A stretch of DNA of 64,000 nt. Source: Paenibacillus xylanexedens. Lineage in GTDB: Bacteria > Bacillota > Bacilli > Paenibacillales > Paenibacillaceae. The stretch covers positions 2,108,001-2,172,000 of the forward strand of contig NZ_VEBF01000001.1 of assembly GCF_007676705.1 (NCBI RefSeq). The letters are read 5' to 3'. Position 1 is the first letter of the stretch. Each line of letters starts with the position of its first letter. Below the pieces are notes generated by a model. That model ran no database searches. It saw only the letters and a list, made by a program, of their open reading frames with translations, and had not been told where the DNA came from. Positions 1-9,440 of this stretch are shown piece by piece. The translations under genes and the position numbers were made by a program.

Positions 1-700
1 AATCCATTACCGCCTCGTCATCCACCCATTCCTGCACGTAGACGTCCTGCCTCACGGCGATATAACAGAGTTGAAACGATGTGCGTAGCTCCGGACTGTA
101 CTTCTGAACATCCTGCTCGCTGAAGCCTTTGGAATTCTTCGGGAACGGGTGAAACGGATGACCATACAACAGAGACTGTTCCGATGTGCGATAATCGTGA
201 ATGTCGAGTCCGGCTGCTTGTTCGATATACAACGTAAGGTTACGCACACTGTTATCTACCTTTTGTGCAAAATCTCTGGCATACGCTGCCTTTACACGAT
301 TCGTATTCTCACCCCATGGATGTGCAATATCCACCTCAAGTGAACTCTTCATCTCTATCGCACTCTTCAGCATTCCATGTTGATCCGAACTCGCTCCCTG
401 TGCCCCATCTCCACTTAGCTCACATGTGATCCAGCGAACCAGGTCGCGATAATGCACCGCTTCTCCGTCAGATTCCATGCTGAGGTATTCATGCTCCCCC
501 ATGACCGAGTAATAGGATAGCCGTCCTGTCACCGTCACCCCGCTGGCTTGAAAAGCAACAGCGTACGTCAGCGTAGTCGGATTGATCCGAAGATCGCTTT
601 TCTTCTCTAGCGCAAGCTCACGGATATAACAGTTCAGCAGCAGTTTGCATGAATGTTCATGAGCCTGCTGCTCAGCTTCAGACCGGAGCTTGTTTTCCAT
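1..700 (-). CDS. IucA/IucC-family NIS siderophore synthetase, N-terminal part (runs off the window)
   Basis: Translating the minus strand from the ATG at 700 gives about 233 open codons with no stop before the window edge. Around residue 180 it reads GHPFHPFPKNSKGFS, followed by YSPELRTSFQLCYIAVRQD. This matches the conserved GHPxHPxxKxRxGFS / YSPE block of IucA/IucC (PF04183) synthetases, which use ATP to condense a carboxylate such as citrate with amines or alcohols in NRPS-independent siderophore assembly. The start overlaps the preceding exporter gene by 23 bp; no good ribosome binding site is visible, so translational coupling is likely, and a TTG at 709 is an alternative start. The C-terminal half, including most of the active site, lies outside the window, so the subtype (A, B or C) cannot be assigned. 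Confidence 0.85.
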   Translation of the reverse strand, partial: MENKLRSEAEQQAHEHSCKLLLNCYIRELALEKKSDLRINPTTLTYAVAFQASGVTVTGRLSYYSVMGEHEYLSMESDGEAVHYRDLVRWITCELSGDGAQGASSDQHGMLKSAIEMKSSLEVDIAHPWGENTNRVKAAYARDFAQKVDNSVRNLTLYIEQAAGLDIHDYRTSEQSLLYGHPFHPFPKNSKGFSEQDVQKYSPELRTSFQLCYIAVRQDVYVQEWVDDEAVMD

Positions 701-2111
701 CTCGAACAATGATGCCAACCTTCTTTCGGGTTATAAGTAAGACCAGGGGAAGTGTAAGCAGAATGGCGCATCCAAGGCCGATACAGATCTCTTTGAGCGC
801 TCCCCATTTGGCCATCTCCATGGACGTTCCTGCCCCGGCAAGCCATTGCCAGCGCATATCGTAATACAAGGTCATGCCCATCACCGCAAACGAAGAAGCG
901 AGCCGCTCAATTGTGGTCGATAACACCGAGCCTTCATGCATGTCTTCCTCCGGTAAAGCCTGTAAACCAATAGCAGAGATACTCATGCCTGACAGACCAA
1001 CGCCAATTCCCCGGCACGCCATGAGCATACCGATGATCCAGATCGATGCTCCCATGGGTAGAACCGCAAACGACAGAATGGATATCGACACCAGCAACGT
1101 GCCCCATGCGATAAAATGTATGGACCGACCTCGGTCCAGCAAGCTGCCGCCAATCCACATGAACAGACTTGTGCAGATGGATAAGGGAATGAACAGCGCA
1201 CCGGATAGGGCTGGTGACAAGTGGAAGACATCCTGGAACAACAACGGCAATGCAAAGATCACGCCAAACATCACACAATCCTGAATCGTCGAGATCAGCA
1301 CGGTCAGTGGAAATACAGCATTACGCCGCAGCAACTGGTATCGGATCAATGGTTCCTTGCGACCGTTCTCTGTCTGGATAAAACGAATGAGTAATAGCAC
1401 ACCCAGTGCAATCAGCAGCCAAGGTACCCATACCACCACAACAGGACTCGCGTACAATTGTACCCCCAGACTAAGAGCACCTACAGCACTGATCAGCATT
1501 ATCACACTGGATGGATGCCATTTTTTCCTGCGGGCAGGGATATAGGGCTGAATGACTCGAACGCACCCAATGAACGAGAACACTGCCAGTGGCACATTGA
1601 GCCAGAACAACATTTCAAGCCGTCCATACTGAATGATGAATCCACCCAGAGTAGGCCCGGCAGCCGGAGCCAGCATAAGCAGCAAGCCCCACGCTCCAGT
1701 AATTCGTCCTCGCACCTCCGGTCCGTATACATCAAACAGCAGCACAAGTGATAACGGAATCATTAGCCCCGCGGCAACGCCGTGCATGAAACGAACCAGC
1801 AAGAGGACTTCGATGGAGTGATATAACAACGCACCTGCCACCGAGAACAGTCCATAGATACTAATCCCCAGCATAAACGTCTGCTTACGTCCCAGTCGGT
1901 CCACAATCAGGGAAGCCAGCGGCATCGTTAACGTCATGGCGAGCATGTACAGCGCGATGATCCATCCTCCTGCTGTCGTAGAGATCTGATAGTACTGCAC
2001 GAAATAAGGCAGCAGCAGGTTAAATGCACTGTTGGTCAGCACCAGCGAAAAGGCACCGAGCAGAATCGCGAATAATACTGCATGCCTCTTCATCAGTGAC
2101 AGCTTCAACAT
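678..2111 (-). CDS. MFS transporter, DHA2-like, probable siderophore exporter
   Basis: 477 residues with about 13-14 hydrophobic segments. The cytoplasmic loop motif DRLGRKQ lies at residues 71-77 and the antiporter motif C, APAAGPTLGG, at 148-157. Both are hallmarks of proton-coupled drug/metabolite exporters of the major facilitator superfamily. It lies between the aminotransferase gene (7-bp overlap upstream) and the IucA/IucC gene (23-bp overlap downstream), so it belongs to the same transcript. MFS exporters are a regular part of NIS siderophore operons, and export of the finished siderophore across the cell membrane is the inferred role. The substrate is not proven by sequence. An internal ATG at 2093 is an alternative start. 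Confidence 0.85.
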   Translation of the reverse strand: MLKLSLMKRHAVLFAILLGAFSLVLTNSAFNLLLPYFVQYYQISTTAGGWIIALYMLAMTLTMPLASLIVDRLGRKQTFMLGISIYGLFSVAGALLYHSIEVLLLVRFMHGVAAGLMIPLSLVLLFDVYGPEVRGRITGAWGLLLMLAPAAGPTLGGFIIQYGRLEMLFWLNVPLAVFSFIGCVRVIQPYIPARRKKWHPSSVIMLISAVGALSLGVQLYASPVVVVWVPWLLIALGVLLLIRFIQTENGRKEPLIRYQLLRRNAVFPLTVLISTIQDCVMFGVIFALPLLFQDVFHLSPALSGALFIPLSICTSLFMWIGGSLLDRGRSIHFIAWGTLLVSISILSFAVLPMGASIWIIGMLMACRGIGVGLSGMSISAIGLQALPEEDMHEGSVLSTTIERLASSFAVMGMTLYYDMRWQWLAGAGTSMEMAKWGALKEICIGLGCAILLTLPLVLLITRKKVGIIVRDGKQAPV

Positions 2112-3460
2112 GCCGCCGTTGCTAAGGCAATGGCTTCAGCTACCGATTTCTCAAAGATGGCCAGGATCGCGCTCGATTCTTGCTCTGTAATATTCAATGG
2201 CGGCAGAAAACGAACAACAGCTGAATGACGCCCACCCAGTTCTACAATCAAGCCATTCTTAAAGCATTCACGTTGAATAGACTCGGCCAGCGCCCCGTTT
2301 GGCAGATAATGTCCCAGACGATCCTTGCGTCCTGTTGGATCAACCACCTCAACGCCAATCATCAACCCTCTGCCTCGTACATCACCAATCTCTGCATATC
2401 GCTCTTTCAATGCATTCAGTTGATTCATGAATTGCTCGCTGCGCAGATGCACGTTGTGTAGAATATCCTGCTCCCGGATATAACGAAATGTAGCAAGTCC
2501 CGCTGCCATGGCCAGCTGATTGCCACGGAACGTACCGGTGTGTGCACCAGGCTGCCATTGATCCAGCTCCTCCTTATAGATGACGACAGACATCGGCAGA
2601 CTTCCGCCAACCGCTTTGGAGCAGATGATTACATCGGGTACAATTCCAGCATGTTCAAATGAAAACATTCGCCCTGTCCGTCCGATGCCTGTCTGCACTT
2701 CGTCAATAATGAGCGGAATGCTTCGCTCTGCCGTGATTCGGCGCATCTCCTTGAGCCATTCGATATCCGCCGGAATCGCTCCGCCCTCTCCCTGCACCGT
2801 CTCCACAATGACCCCACATGGTGCAGCAATACCGCTCTCGCAATCATCGAGCAAGTTCTCGATATACTGTGAACTTAACCGGGCCGTCATGCCTTCACCA
2901 ACACCAAATGGGCAGCGGTATTCATAAGGAAACGGCAGGAAATGAACATCCGGCAGCAGGCTTTGCAGATGTTGTTTCTTGCTCAGGTTGCCACTCATCG
3001 ACATCGTCGCTTGGGTCGAACCGTGATAACCTCCCTGAAAGGCAAGAATAGACTTGCCACCTGTTGCATGTTTGACCAGCTTAATGGCTGCTTCTACTGC
3101 ATCGGCCCCCGTTGGACCACAGAACTGGATTTTGGCTTTATCTCGCATCTCTGCTGGAAGAATGGAGAACAGTTCTTGCATATATGAAAGCTTCAGCGGC
3201 GTTGCCAAATCCAGTGTATGTAGCGGAATCTGCTGATCCAGGACATCGCGAATGGCGTTGATCACCGTGTCATGGTTATGTCCCAGCGCCAATGTTCCTG
3301 CACCAGCCAGGCAGTCGTAGAATACGCGGCCTTCCGTATCGGTAATCTTCACCCCATGGGCCTTGCTAATGACTAGCGGGAAATGTCTGGGGTACGATCT
3401 TGCATTGGATTCCTTCTCATTTTGCAGCTTCAGATATTCCGTCTGCACCTCTACTGACAT
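2105..3460 (-). CDS. Class III PLP aminotransferase, diaminobutyrate--2-oxoglutarate aminotransferase type
   Basis: 451 residues, the usual length for class III aminotransferases. The PLP-binding aspartate is D253 in IIDEVQTG and the Schiff-base lysine is K282 in SKAVGG. GAGTLALGHNHD near the N terminus and QFCGPTGADAVEAAIKL at about 112-128 are typical of the diaminobutyrate aminotransferases DABA-AT, EctB and RhbA. The expected reaction is L-glutamate plus L-aspartate semialdehyde giving L-2,4-diaminobutyrate. In rhizobactin- and schizokinen-type pathways this is decarboxylated to 1,3-diaminopropane. No decarboxylase is visible here, but the operon continues past the left edge. The stop overlaps the start of the MFS gene. 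It is transcribed after the ATP-grasp gene across a 67-bp gap. Confidence 0.87.
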   Translation of the reverse strand: MSVEVQTEYLKLQNEKESNARSYPRHFPLVISKAHGVKITDTEGRVFYDCLAGAGTLALGHNHDTVINAIRDVLDQQIPLHTLDLATPLKLSYMQELFSILPAEMRDKAKIQFCGPTGADAVEAAIKLVKHATGGKSILAFQGGYHGSTQATMSMSGNLSKKQHLQSLLPDVHFLPFPYEYRCPFGVGEGMTARLSSQYIENLLDDCESGIAAPCGVIVETVQGEGGAIPADIEWLKEMRRITAERSIPLIIDEVQTGIGRTGRMFSFEHAGIVPDVIICSKAVGGSLPMSVVIYKEELDQWQPGAHTGTFRGNQLAMAAGLATFRYIREQDILHNVHLRSEQFMNQLNALKERYAEIGDVRGRGLMIGVEVVDPTGRKDRLGHYLPNGALAESIQRECFKNGLIVELGGRHSAVVRFLPPLNITEQESSAILAIFEKSVAEAIALATAAC

Positions 3461-3527
3461 AGCCCTCTAACGCTCCTTATAATCGATTCAGGCTGAACCA
3501 GCTGCCTGTAACTCTGTTCTGCATCTT

Positions 3528-4553
3528 TTAGCCGTTGTTATACGTCTTATATTCGAGTTGCTCCTGACACAGGTATTCCAGGTATAACCGAACTACATCA
3601 CGAGTTGTTCCACCATGGGGAAAGACGTGGTGGGTTAGATCCGGCAAAGCGTTAACTTCCAAAATGCCCCCCTGTTCTCCAGAGATCGGAGTTCGGATAT
3701 CACGACAACGAACATCGATGCCTGCTACATCAATCTGAAGCGTTTTGGCCGCTTGAATGATCATTCGCGCATTCTCGGGATGAATGATTTCGGTACAATC
3801 TTTGTAGAATTCGCTGATTTTTCCGGCGGCTGAGTTACGAAGATCATATAGCTCGATTTCTTTTCCGGCGGCAGGTACTTCATCCAGTGTTGTCCCTTGT
3901 GCACGCAATACCTCCAGCAGACGTTCAGCTTCTGCATCAACTTCGGGAAATGCTTCATACTCGCCAATGGACGTCATCTCAATTCGATCCTGATTCAACT
4001 GTTTGATTAACGCCCGAACGTTTGAAGTCCCGTCTCCCTCAACATAGACAGGCCGATACTCATTCACAGCCGCCACTTCACCGTTGATGATCAGCACTCT
4101 GTAATCGATTCCGGTCACATATTGTTGCAACATGATGCTGCTGCCGTGGACACTCGCAAGATGAATGGCTGCCTCCAGTTCATCTTCGGTACGCACATCC
4201 AGCGTTACTCCCATGCTGCTGCTCGCATCCAGCGGTTTCACCACAATGGAGCCGTATCTATTTAGAAAATCTGCTGCATTGCTCCCCATCGCCGGGATCA
4301 CGATAAACGATGGTACAGGCATCCCCTGCTCATGCAGCAACATATTGCATGCCTGCTTGTTCTTCGCGAGCAGTCCAGCGATTAACGGCAGACGATGAGA
4401 TCTGGTTTTGTTAATGATGATCTCCTTGTCCCCTACAGACAGCTTCAGAAAATCTTCGCATCCTTCGACAAGGGGCTCACAAGTGATGCCCATTTCTCTC
4501 GCTTTGCTTATAATGAGTCGGTTTTGCAGATTATGAATCCCTTTCGGAAACAC
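3528..4553 (-). CDS. ATP-grasp ligase, first gene of the siderophore operon
   Basis: 341 residues. The ATP-grasp fold is indicated by VVKPLDASSSMGVT at about 104-117 (glycine/serine-rich nucleotide loop), EYRPVYVEGDG in the middle, and a metal-binding region ILEVNALPDLTHHVFP near residue 297. The pattern resembles the C-terminal ATP-grasp domain of cyanophycin synthetase and GshAB more than D-Ala-D-Ala ligase. Such enzymes form an acyl-phosphate and join it to an amine. It is the promoter-proximal gene of an operon with a diaminobutyrate aminotransferase and a NIS synthetase. The inferred role is making an amide or peptide bond in the siderophore or its precursor. Exact substrates are unknown. 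Confidence 0.8.
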   Translation of the reverse strand: MFPKGIHNLQNRLIISKAREMGITCEPLVEGCEDFLKLSVGDKEIIINKTRSHRLPLIAGLLAKNKQACNMLLHEQGMPVPSFIVIPAMGSNAADFLNRYGSIVVKPLDASSSMGVTLDVRTEDELEAAIHLASVHGSSIMLQQYVTGIDYRVLIINGEVAAVNEYRPVYVEGDGTSNVRALIKQLNQDRIEMTSIGEYEAFPEVDAEAERLLEVLRAQGTTLDEVPAAGKEIELYDLRNSAAGKISEFYKDCTEIIHPENARMIIQAAKTLQIDVAGIDVRCRDIRTPISGEQGGILEVNALPDLTHHVFPHGGTTRDVVRLYLEYLCQEQLEYKTYNNG

Positions 4554-4589
4554 TGAAAATCCTCCTCGATCGAATGAAGGTACTCGCTC

Positions 4590-4781
4590 CTATATAAGTT
4601 GAATTAAAGATTATTTACGCTGACACTACAATGACAGAACAACCTTCCAATCCCTGTTATCCCCAGATTTTTTTTGAATCCCTTATACAAAGGGGAAATC
4701 CGGTGATAAAGGCGAACGCTTCGCTTTTTCAGGTTTTTTCTGTCCTCTCCGTTGCATGTAAATGATTAATTCAACTTATAT
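4590..4781. repeat. MITE-like repeat, copy A
   Basis: A roughly 190-bp element starting CTATATAAGTTGAATTAA and ending in the inverted form TTAATTCAACTTATAT. Inside it carries CTGTTATCCCCAGA, GATAAAGGCGAACGCT and TTTTTTCTGTCCTCTCCG. The same ends and interior recur at 35459-35651 (same orientation) and 26685-26914 (reverse orientation). It lies between the Fur palindrome and the start of the ATP-grasp gene. No open reading frame of note is inside. Confidence 0.85.
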
Positions 4782-4815
4782 TGCTCATACTTTCATCAAT
4801 TTTTATTGTAATTTT

Positions 4816-4838
4816 ATATTGATAATGATTATCAATAT
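4816..4838. promoter_or_regulatory. Fur box, perfect 11-1-11 palindrome
   Basis: The core TGATAATGATTATCA at 4820-4834 is an exact match to the Bacillus 7-1-7 Fur consensus. The symmetry extends 4 bp further on each side, so 23 bp form one perfect inverted repeat. It lies 263 bp upstream of the ATP-grasp/siderophore operon on the minus strand, and about 72 bp upstream if repeat A is left out. It implies repression by Fe(II)-Fur. Apart from repeat A, this box and the hairpin at 4972-5009, the 4554-5095 gap shows nothing else. Confidence 0.9.
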
Positions 4839-4971
4839 CATACAAAATCTATTTTATGGCAATTTGAGTTATATTGTCAATAATAAACTTTTAAGGAAAA
4901 ATAAGATTGTATTTTATGTGGGTTTGAGTCGCCGTATGTGGTTTGGGATCGATTAATAGGCACAACAAACC

Positions 4972-5009
4972 AGGCAAGCCTGGGACATGGTTTAACCAAT
5001 AGCTTGCCT
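4972..5009 (-). terminator. Possible terminator after the 5096-9095 ABC operon
   Basis: Inverted repeat AGGCAAGC (4972-4979) / GCTTGCCT (5002-5009) with a 22-nt loop and AACAAA/TTTGTT pairing outside it. It lies about 90 bp downstream of the ATPase gene on the minus strand. There is no long U tract, so this is a weak call. Confidence 0.35.
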
Positions 5010-5095
5010 AATTTGTTATCTGTATGCCCATGCAATGGAGTCGATGTGGAGTTCTGAATAATTATTGAACGAATCAAGAGCGGACTTTTTGATCT

Positions 5096-5917
5096 TCAAG
5101 CCAATTGTGTGTAACGCTGTTCCCCATTCAGCTTCCTCCCTCTTCCATGCGGGATGCAAGTTGGTGTACCGAACAACGGATCGACCGCAATCTCACACTC
5201 CATCTGGAAAACTTTACGGACCATCTCCTGTGTAACGATATCTTCTGGTTTACCTTCCGCGTAGATCGACTTGTTGTGAACAGCCACAATATGATGCGCA
5301 TACCGACATGCCAGATTCAAGTCATGAAGTACCATGACAATGGTACGTCCTTCCCGTTCGTTCAACTCAAACAGCAGATCAAGGATATCAATCTGATGTG
5401 TCATATCCAGATAGGTTGTAGGTTCATCCAGCAGCAGCGTTTCGGTGCCCTGCGCAAGTGTCATGGCAATCCAGGCACGCTGACGCTGTCCACCGGACAG
5501 TGCATCCACAGGCCGATCCGCGAGGTCAGTCAGATGTGTGGATTCCAGTGCCAGCTTGACCATGCGCTCATCCTCACGAGACCATTGCTTCAGCCATGTT
5601 TGATGCGGATAACGTCCTTGTTTGACCAGTTGATTCACCGTCAGGCCTTCCGGAGCGGTAGGACCCTGTGGCAGGATGGACATCCTTCTTGAAATCTCCT
5701 TCGTGGGCAGCTTCGCAATCTCTTCACCATCCAGCAGCACCGAACCTGAGCTGGATTTCAACAACCGGGCCATCGTGCGCAGCAGCGTGGATTTGCCACA
5801 GCCGTTGCTGCCAATTAGGACGGTGATCTGACCCTTGGGAATGGTCAGGTTCAAATTCTCAATAATGGGATCTGCTCCATAGGAGATAGTAAGCTCCTTG
5901 GCTTCCAGAATACTCAC
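5096..5917 (-). CDS. Ferric-siderophore ABC transporter ATPase (FepC/FhuC type)
   Basis: 273 residues, standard for this family. Walker [10 protein letters not shown] is at 36-44, the ABC signature LSGGQ at 140-144, Walker B LLLDEPTT at 161-168, and the H-loop in VLHDLNLAC near 196. The [22 protein letters not shown] sequence is characteristic of iron-siderophore importers (FepC, FhuC, FecE). It powers uptake through the two FecCD permeases encoded immediately upstream (gap 13 bp). It is the last gene of a four-gene operon: binding protein, permease, permease, ATPase. The siderophore taken up is probably the product of the neighbouring synthetase operon, but that is inferred from proximity. 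Confidence 0.93.
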   Translation of the reverse strand: MSILEAKELTISYGADPIIENLNLTIPKGQITVLIGSNGCGKSTLLRTMARLLKSSSGSVLLDGEEIAKLPTKEISRRMSILPQGPTAPEGLTVNQLVKQGRYPHQTWLKQWSREDERMVKLALESTHLTDLADRPVDALSGGQRQRAWIAMTLAQGTETLLLDEPTTYLDMTHQIDILDLLFELNEREGRTIVMVLHDLNLACRYAHHIVAVHNKSIYAEGKPEDIVTQEMVRKVFQMECEIAVDPLFGTPTCIPHGRGRKLNGEQRYTQLA

Positions 5918-5930
5918 GGCTCTCTCCTCC

Positions 5931-6974
5931 TCAAAACTGATTTCGATTCTTGAACAACAGATACAAGAAAAATGGTGCGCCTACACCTGCGGTGAATACC
6001 CCTGCGGGAACATCAAGCGGTAGAAAAGCGGTGCGGGCAATCAAATCTGCTGCAAATACAAGCAAAGCACCGACCAGACCTGACACGATCAACATACTGC
6101 CGAACATGCGTCCAACCATTTTCCGGGCAATATGTGGAGCGATCAAGCCTACAAAACCAATGGTTCCGGCAACCGCGACCGCAATTCCCGCCAGCAGTAC
6201 ACTGCATAACAACAACGCCGAACGATGCCGTTGAACGGTAACACCTAACCCCGTAGCCAGATCATCCCCGAACTCCTGTGCATTCAGGCTGCGAGCGAAC
6301 CAGATCGCCAGAGGTACAACGATAATAATAACCGGGAGAATGGTTCGGACATCGGTCCACGATGCGCCGTACACACTTCCAGTCAGCCAGATATAGGCTT
6401 GACCTGCCGTATAGAACGGACTCAGAATTAACATAAACGTCGTCCCGGCCCCCGTAATGGCTGACACTCCAATTCCGATCAGCACCAGACGGATCGGACT
6501 GACTCCCTTTTTCCAGGCAAGCACGTAGATGATCAATGCCGTCACAATTGCGCCAGCGATGGCGAACAATGGTAACAACTTGATGCTTACCGCTCCACCC
6601 AGCAACGTAACAAAACCTACAGCTGCAACGGCCGCGCCGCCAGTGATGCCGATGACATCCGGTGAGGCCAGCGGATTACGGATAATGCCTTGCAGAAGTG
6701 CGCCTGACATACCGAGGGCTGCTCCTACGAGCAGAGATAATAACACCCGTGGCAGTCTTAAGGTCAGCACGACGAAGTCATGCTCCCCTTCATTCAGACC
6801 GAATATCGTTCGAAGCACATCCAGCGGAGAGATAAAGTCACTGCCCACACTGCTACCGACCACTCCTGCCATCAGGAACAAGAGGATACATATACCGATG
6901 ACAACCAGTGATGTTTGTTCCATTTGCACCGAAACGGTGTCTTTTTTGTTGCGGAAAGTCAACAGCTTCCTCAT
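5931..6974 (-). CDS. FecCD-family iron-siderophore permease (second permease)
   Basis: The start is taken as the ATG at 6974, giving 347 residues beginning [12 protein letters not shown]; it forms an ATGA overlap with the stop of the upstream permease. The longer frame from 7139 would only add sequence overlapping that gene. The [38 protein letters not shown] block is the FecCD (PF01032) signature. [19 protein letters not shown] near residue 260 is the loop that contacts the ATPase. About 9-10 membrane segments are apparent. It forms the membrane channel with the preceding FecCD protein. Confidence 0.93.
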   Translation of the reverse strand: MRKLLTFRNKKDTVSVQMEQTSLVVIGICILLFLMAGVVGSSVGSDFISPLDVLRTIFGLNEGEHDFVVLTLRLPRVLLSLLVGAALGMSGALLQGIIRNPLASPDVIGITGGAAVAAVGFVTLLGGAVSIKLLPLFAIAGAIVTALIIYVLAWKKGVSPIRLVLIGIGVSAITGAGTTFMLILSPFYTAGQAYIWLTGSVYGASWTDVRTILPVIIIVVPLAIWFARSLNAQEFGDDLATGLGVTVQRHRSALLLCSVLLAGIAVAVAGTIGFVGLIAPHIARKMVGRMFGSMLIVSGLVGALLVFAADLIARTAFLPLDVPAGVFTAGVGAPFFLYLLFKNRNQF

Positions 6975-7984
6975 ATCTTCGTCACCCCCTTGCGGGCAAT
7001 ATACACGAAGAAGGGTCCGCCAATCAGTGCAGTCATGACACCGAGTGGAACTTCCTGCGGCATAATCACCAGCCTTGCAACCACATCCGCAGACAACAGC
7101 AGAATCGCTCCCCCTACAATAGAGTAAGGAACGAGCCATCGGTAATCATTGCCCACCAGTGCACGCATGATATGTGGGACAACCAGACCAACGAGCCCGA
7201 TCGAACCGGCTACGGCAACCGAACCACCCGCCAGCAATACCGTAACAATTCCCATGAGCACCTTGACCAGAATTACATTCTGTCCCATGCCTTTGGCGAT
7301 ATCATCACCCGTCAAGAGCAGATTGATGGCTCTGCCCATGAACAGAGAGACAATGGCTGCGGCTGTCATGTAAGGCAGAACAGGATATAACATATCCAAT
7401 GTCCGCCCGCTAACTGAACCGGCAAGCCAGAACAATACATCCTGCAATCCGGTTCCATCCAGCACCAGAATGGCCTGTGTGAACGAGGCGAACAACGCTG
7501 AGATGGCCGTCCCCGCCAGTACAATTTTGATCGGTGTCAGGCCATCACGACCGAGTGAACCCAGTGCATATACAATCGCCGCGGCAACGGCAGCTCCGGC
7601 AAAACCAAACCACATCATGGTGGTGAGCGAAGATACGGACAATACCACAATGGCAATGACAATAAAAAAGATTGCACCCGCATTGATCCCGAACACACTT
7701 GGTGATGCCAGCGGGTTACGTGTCAATGCCTGCATCAGTCCGCCTGCCACGGCCAAACTTGCACCAACGACAGCAGCAATAACCGTACGTGGCAACCGTT
7801 CAGTCATTAGAACCACATGTTCCACAGAACTCTCGTCATAGAATTGCAGTGCTTCCCATGCCATCTGAAACGTGATATGCGTACGTCCCAGAATCATACT
7901 GGCTAGGCAAGCAAGTAGAAGTAATATGAATAAACCAACCAGTCCATAGATCTTGGCGCTTGCCTTTGTAAAAAGGGGAAACAT
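6971..7984 (-). CDS. FecCD-family iron-siderophore permease (first permease)
   Basis: 337 residues with roughly ten hydrophobic segments. TERLPRTVIAAVVGASLAVAGGLMQALTRNPLASPSVFG is the FecCD family signature, and AGSIGLVGLVVPHIMRALVG is the coupling-helix region for the ATPase. It is a non-identical partner of the next permease, consistent with a heterodimeric channel (as in FepD/FepG). It is translationally coupled to that gene by ATGA. It follows the binding-protein gene across a 97-bp gap holding a hairpin at 8017-8068. Confidence 0.93.
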   Translation of the reverse strand: MFPLFTKASAKIYGLVGLFILLLLACLASMILGRTHITFQMAWEALQFYDESSVEHVVLMTERLPRTVIAAVVGASLAVAGGLMQALTRNPLASPSVFGINAGAIFFIVIAIVVLSVSSLTTMMWFGFAGAAVAAAIVYALGSLGRDGLTPIKIVLAGTAISALFASFTQAILVLDGTGLQDVLFWLAGSVSGRTLDMLYPVLPYMTAAAIVSLFMGRAINLLLTGDDIAKGMGQNVILVKVLMGIVTVLLAGGSVAVAGSIGLVGLVVPHIMRALVGNDYRWLVPYSIVGGAILLLSADVVARLVIMPQEVPLGVMTALIGGPFFVYIARKGVTKI

Positions 7985-8016
7985 ACTCTCACTCTTTCAT
8001 CTGTAAAATGACAAAA

Positions 8017-8068
8017 GACCTGCCTGCCCATACACTTCGTTAACGAATGTCCTGGTGCATGGCAGGTC
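8017..8068 (-). terminator. Hairpin between binding-protein and permease genes, possible attenuator
   Basis: GACCTGCC (8017-8024) pairs with GGCAGGTC (8061-8068). On the minus strand it is followed by TTTTGTCATTTT. Partial termination here would leave the binding protein more abundant than the membrane components, a usual arrangement in ABC importers. The U tract is short. Confidence 0.5.
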
Positions 8069-8081
8069 CTGCTCTTGTTAG

Positions 8082-9095
8082 TTAGTTCAGGTTGAACTGC
8101 TTATATAGATCGTCCAGCATCATGTTGGCCGATGTGTATCCACCTGCCATGTTCCAGGCCACTTCATCGACCTGAACCAATTGGTTGTTCTTGACTGCAT
8201 CAAGATTTTTCCATAGTGGACTGCTGGTCCAATCATCATAATTCTTCTGAATGGCATCGGTTTCTGTGCCTGAGTTGAAGTTGAAGATCATGTCTGCATT
8301 CATATCCGGAATGTTCTCTTTGGAAGTCAATTCAACTCCCCATGTGTCTGCGTCATGTCCGGCAGGTCTGGTGAACCCGAGTTCATTCAGAATCTTACCT
8401 GCGTATCCCATGTAGAAAATACGAACCTGATCGGCTCTAAAGTTCGTAATGGTTGCTTCAATTGGCAGACGATCACCCATTTTCTCTTTGAAATCAGCTA
8501 CACGGCCATCCCAATCAGACAACAGTTTATCCGATTGCTCAACCATATTCATCGCTTCACCAACAGTTTTCACCGTTTCTTTCCAGTCAAACAACGTCTC
8601 CGTCACTACCGTTGGTGCAATCTGGGACAATTGCTCATAGATCTCTTCATGTCTGATCTTCGTAGCAATAATCAAGTCGGGTTTCAACTTGTTGATCTCT
8701 TCCAGATTGGGCTGGGATTCCTGACCTACTTGTGGGACTCCATCCAGATCTGCTCTCAGATATTCATATACTGGCTGCTGAACCCATGATTCCACCACGC
8801 CTGTCGGTTTCACACCAAGTGCAACAACGACATCATTCGCACCCTGGAACAGTGTCACGATCTTTTGCGGGGTTCCCGTGATTGTGGTTTCGCCCATGGC
8901 ATGCTTGATCACTCGGGTCTGATCTTCAGTCGCACTGGCGGTTGTATCACTTTCATTATTGCTCTCATTGCTGCTTGCAGCTTGGCTGGACGTATTCGTT
9001 ATCTCGGCACTTCCACCCGAAGCACAACCAGCAAGTAGTGAAATCATCAGAATAAGTGCTGCATAAATGTATAGCTTTTTCTTTACTTTATACAT
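8082..9095 (-). CDS. Iron-siderophore binding lipoprotein (FecB/FhuD type)
   Basis: 337 residues. A basic N terminus and hydrophobic stretch lead to the lipobox LLAGC near residue 24, so it is a lipid-anchored extracellular receptor. A Ser/Asn/Glu/Thr-rich linker follows. The Peripla_BP_2 domain starts with RVIKHAMGETTITGTPQKIVTL and contains PNLEEINKLKPDLIIATKIRHEE, the family pattern. It delivers ferric-siderophore to the FecCD permeases encoded downstream. It is the first gene of the operon and has a Fur box at 9125-9143. Confidence 0.93.
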   Translation of the reverse strand: MYKVKKKLYIYAALILMISLLAGCASGGSAEITNTSSQAASSNESNNESDTTASATEDQTRVIKHAMGETTITGTPQKIVTLFQGANDVVVALGVKPTGVVESWVQQPVYEYLRADLDGVPQVGQESQPNLEEINKLKPDLIIATKIRHEEIYEQLSQIAPTVVTETLFDWKETVKTVGEAMNMVEQSDKLLSDWDGRVADFKEKMGDRLPIEATITNFRADQVRIFYMGYAGKILNELGFTRPAGHDADTWGVELTSKENIPDMNADMIFNFNSGTETDAIQKNYDDWTSSPLWKNLDAVKNNQLVQVDEVAWNMAGGYTSANMMLDDLYKQFNLN

Positions 9096-9124
9096 GAAAT
9101 CCGTCTCCCCTTTTTTATGTAAAT

Positions 9125-9143
9125 GATATTGAATCTCATTATC
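9125..9143. promoter_or_regulatory. Fur box upstream of siderophore uptake operon
   Basis: GATATTGAATCTCATTATC matches the classical 19-bp Fur consensus GATAATGATAATCATTATC at 15 of 19 positions, with a perfect right half. It is 30 bp upstream of the lipoprotein start, the right place to block the promoter. The rest of the 9144-9440 gap is AT-rich with no other recognisable element. Confidence 0.75.
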
Positions 9144-9440
9144 AATTGTATTGTAATGGAGATGAATTCAATATACAAGCATTTTATTTGGATAAACTCC
9201 TCACTCCATGTCGAACCTTGTGACTTCTTAAAACAACAATAAATAGAGATATATTAACTAAACCAATATAATATATATCGATACAATACGTTCTCACATA
9301 AACCATATATGTAAATTTTTTCTCTCTAACTTAACATGCACATTTCTCTTCTTACTTTTAGCTTCATCTAATACATGTCCTTTTCCACTAATGAATCATT
9401 ATTCATTCATATACACTCAACCGATTTTTACTGTAAAACA

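Noticed and set aside
4762..5077. Short frames around the Fur palindrome
   Set aside because: They run through the regulatory palindrome and AT-rich DNA and have no ribosome binding sites.
5931..7139. 402-residue frame for the second FecCD permease
   Set aside because: The first 55 residues overlap the upstream permease and have no family similarity; ATG 6974 with the ATGA overlap is right.
8355..8789. Plus-strand frame of 144 residues inside the siderophore-binding protein gene
   Set aside because: Antisense shadow of a clear lipoprotein gene, without ribosome binding site or family pattern.
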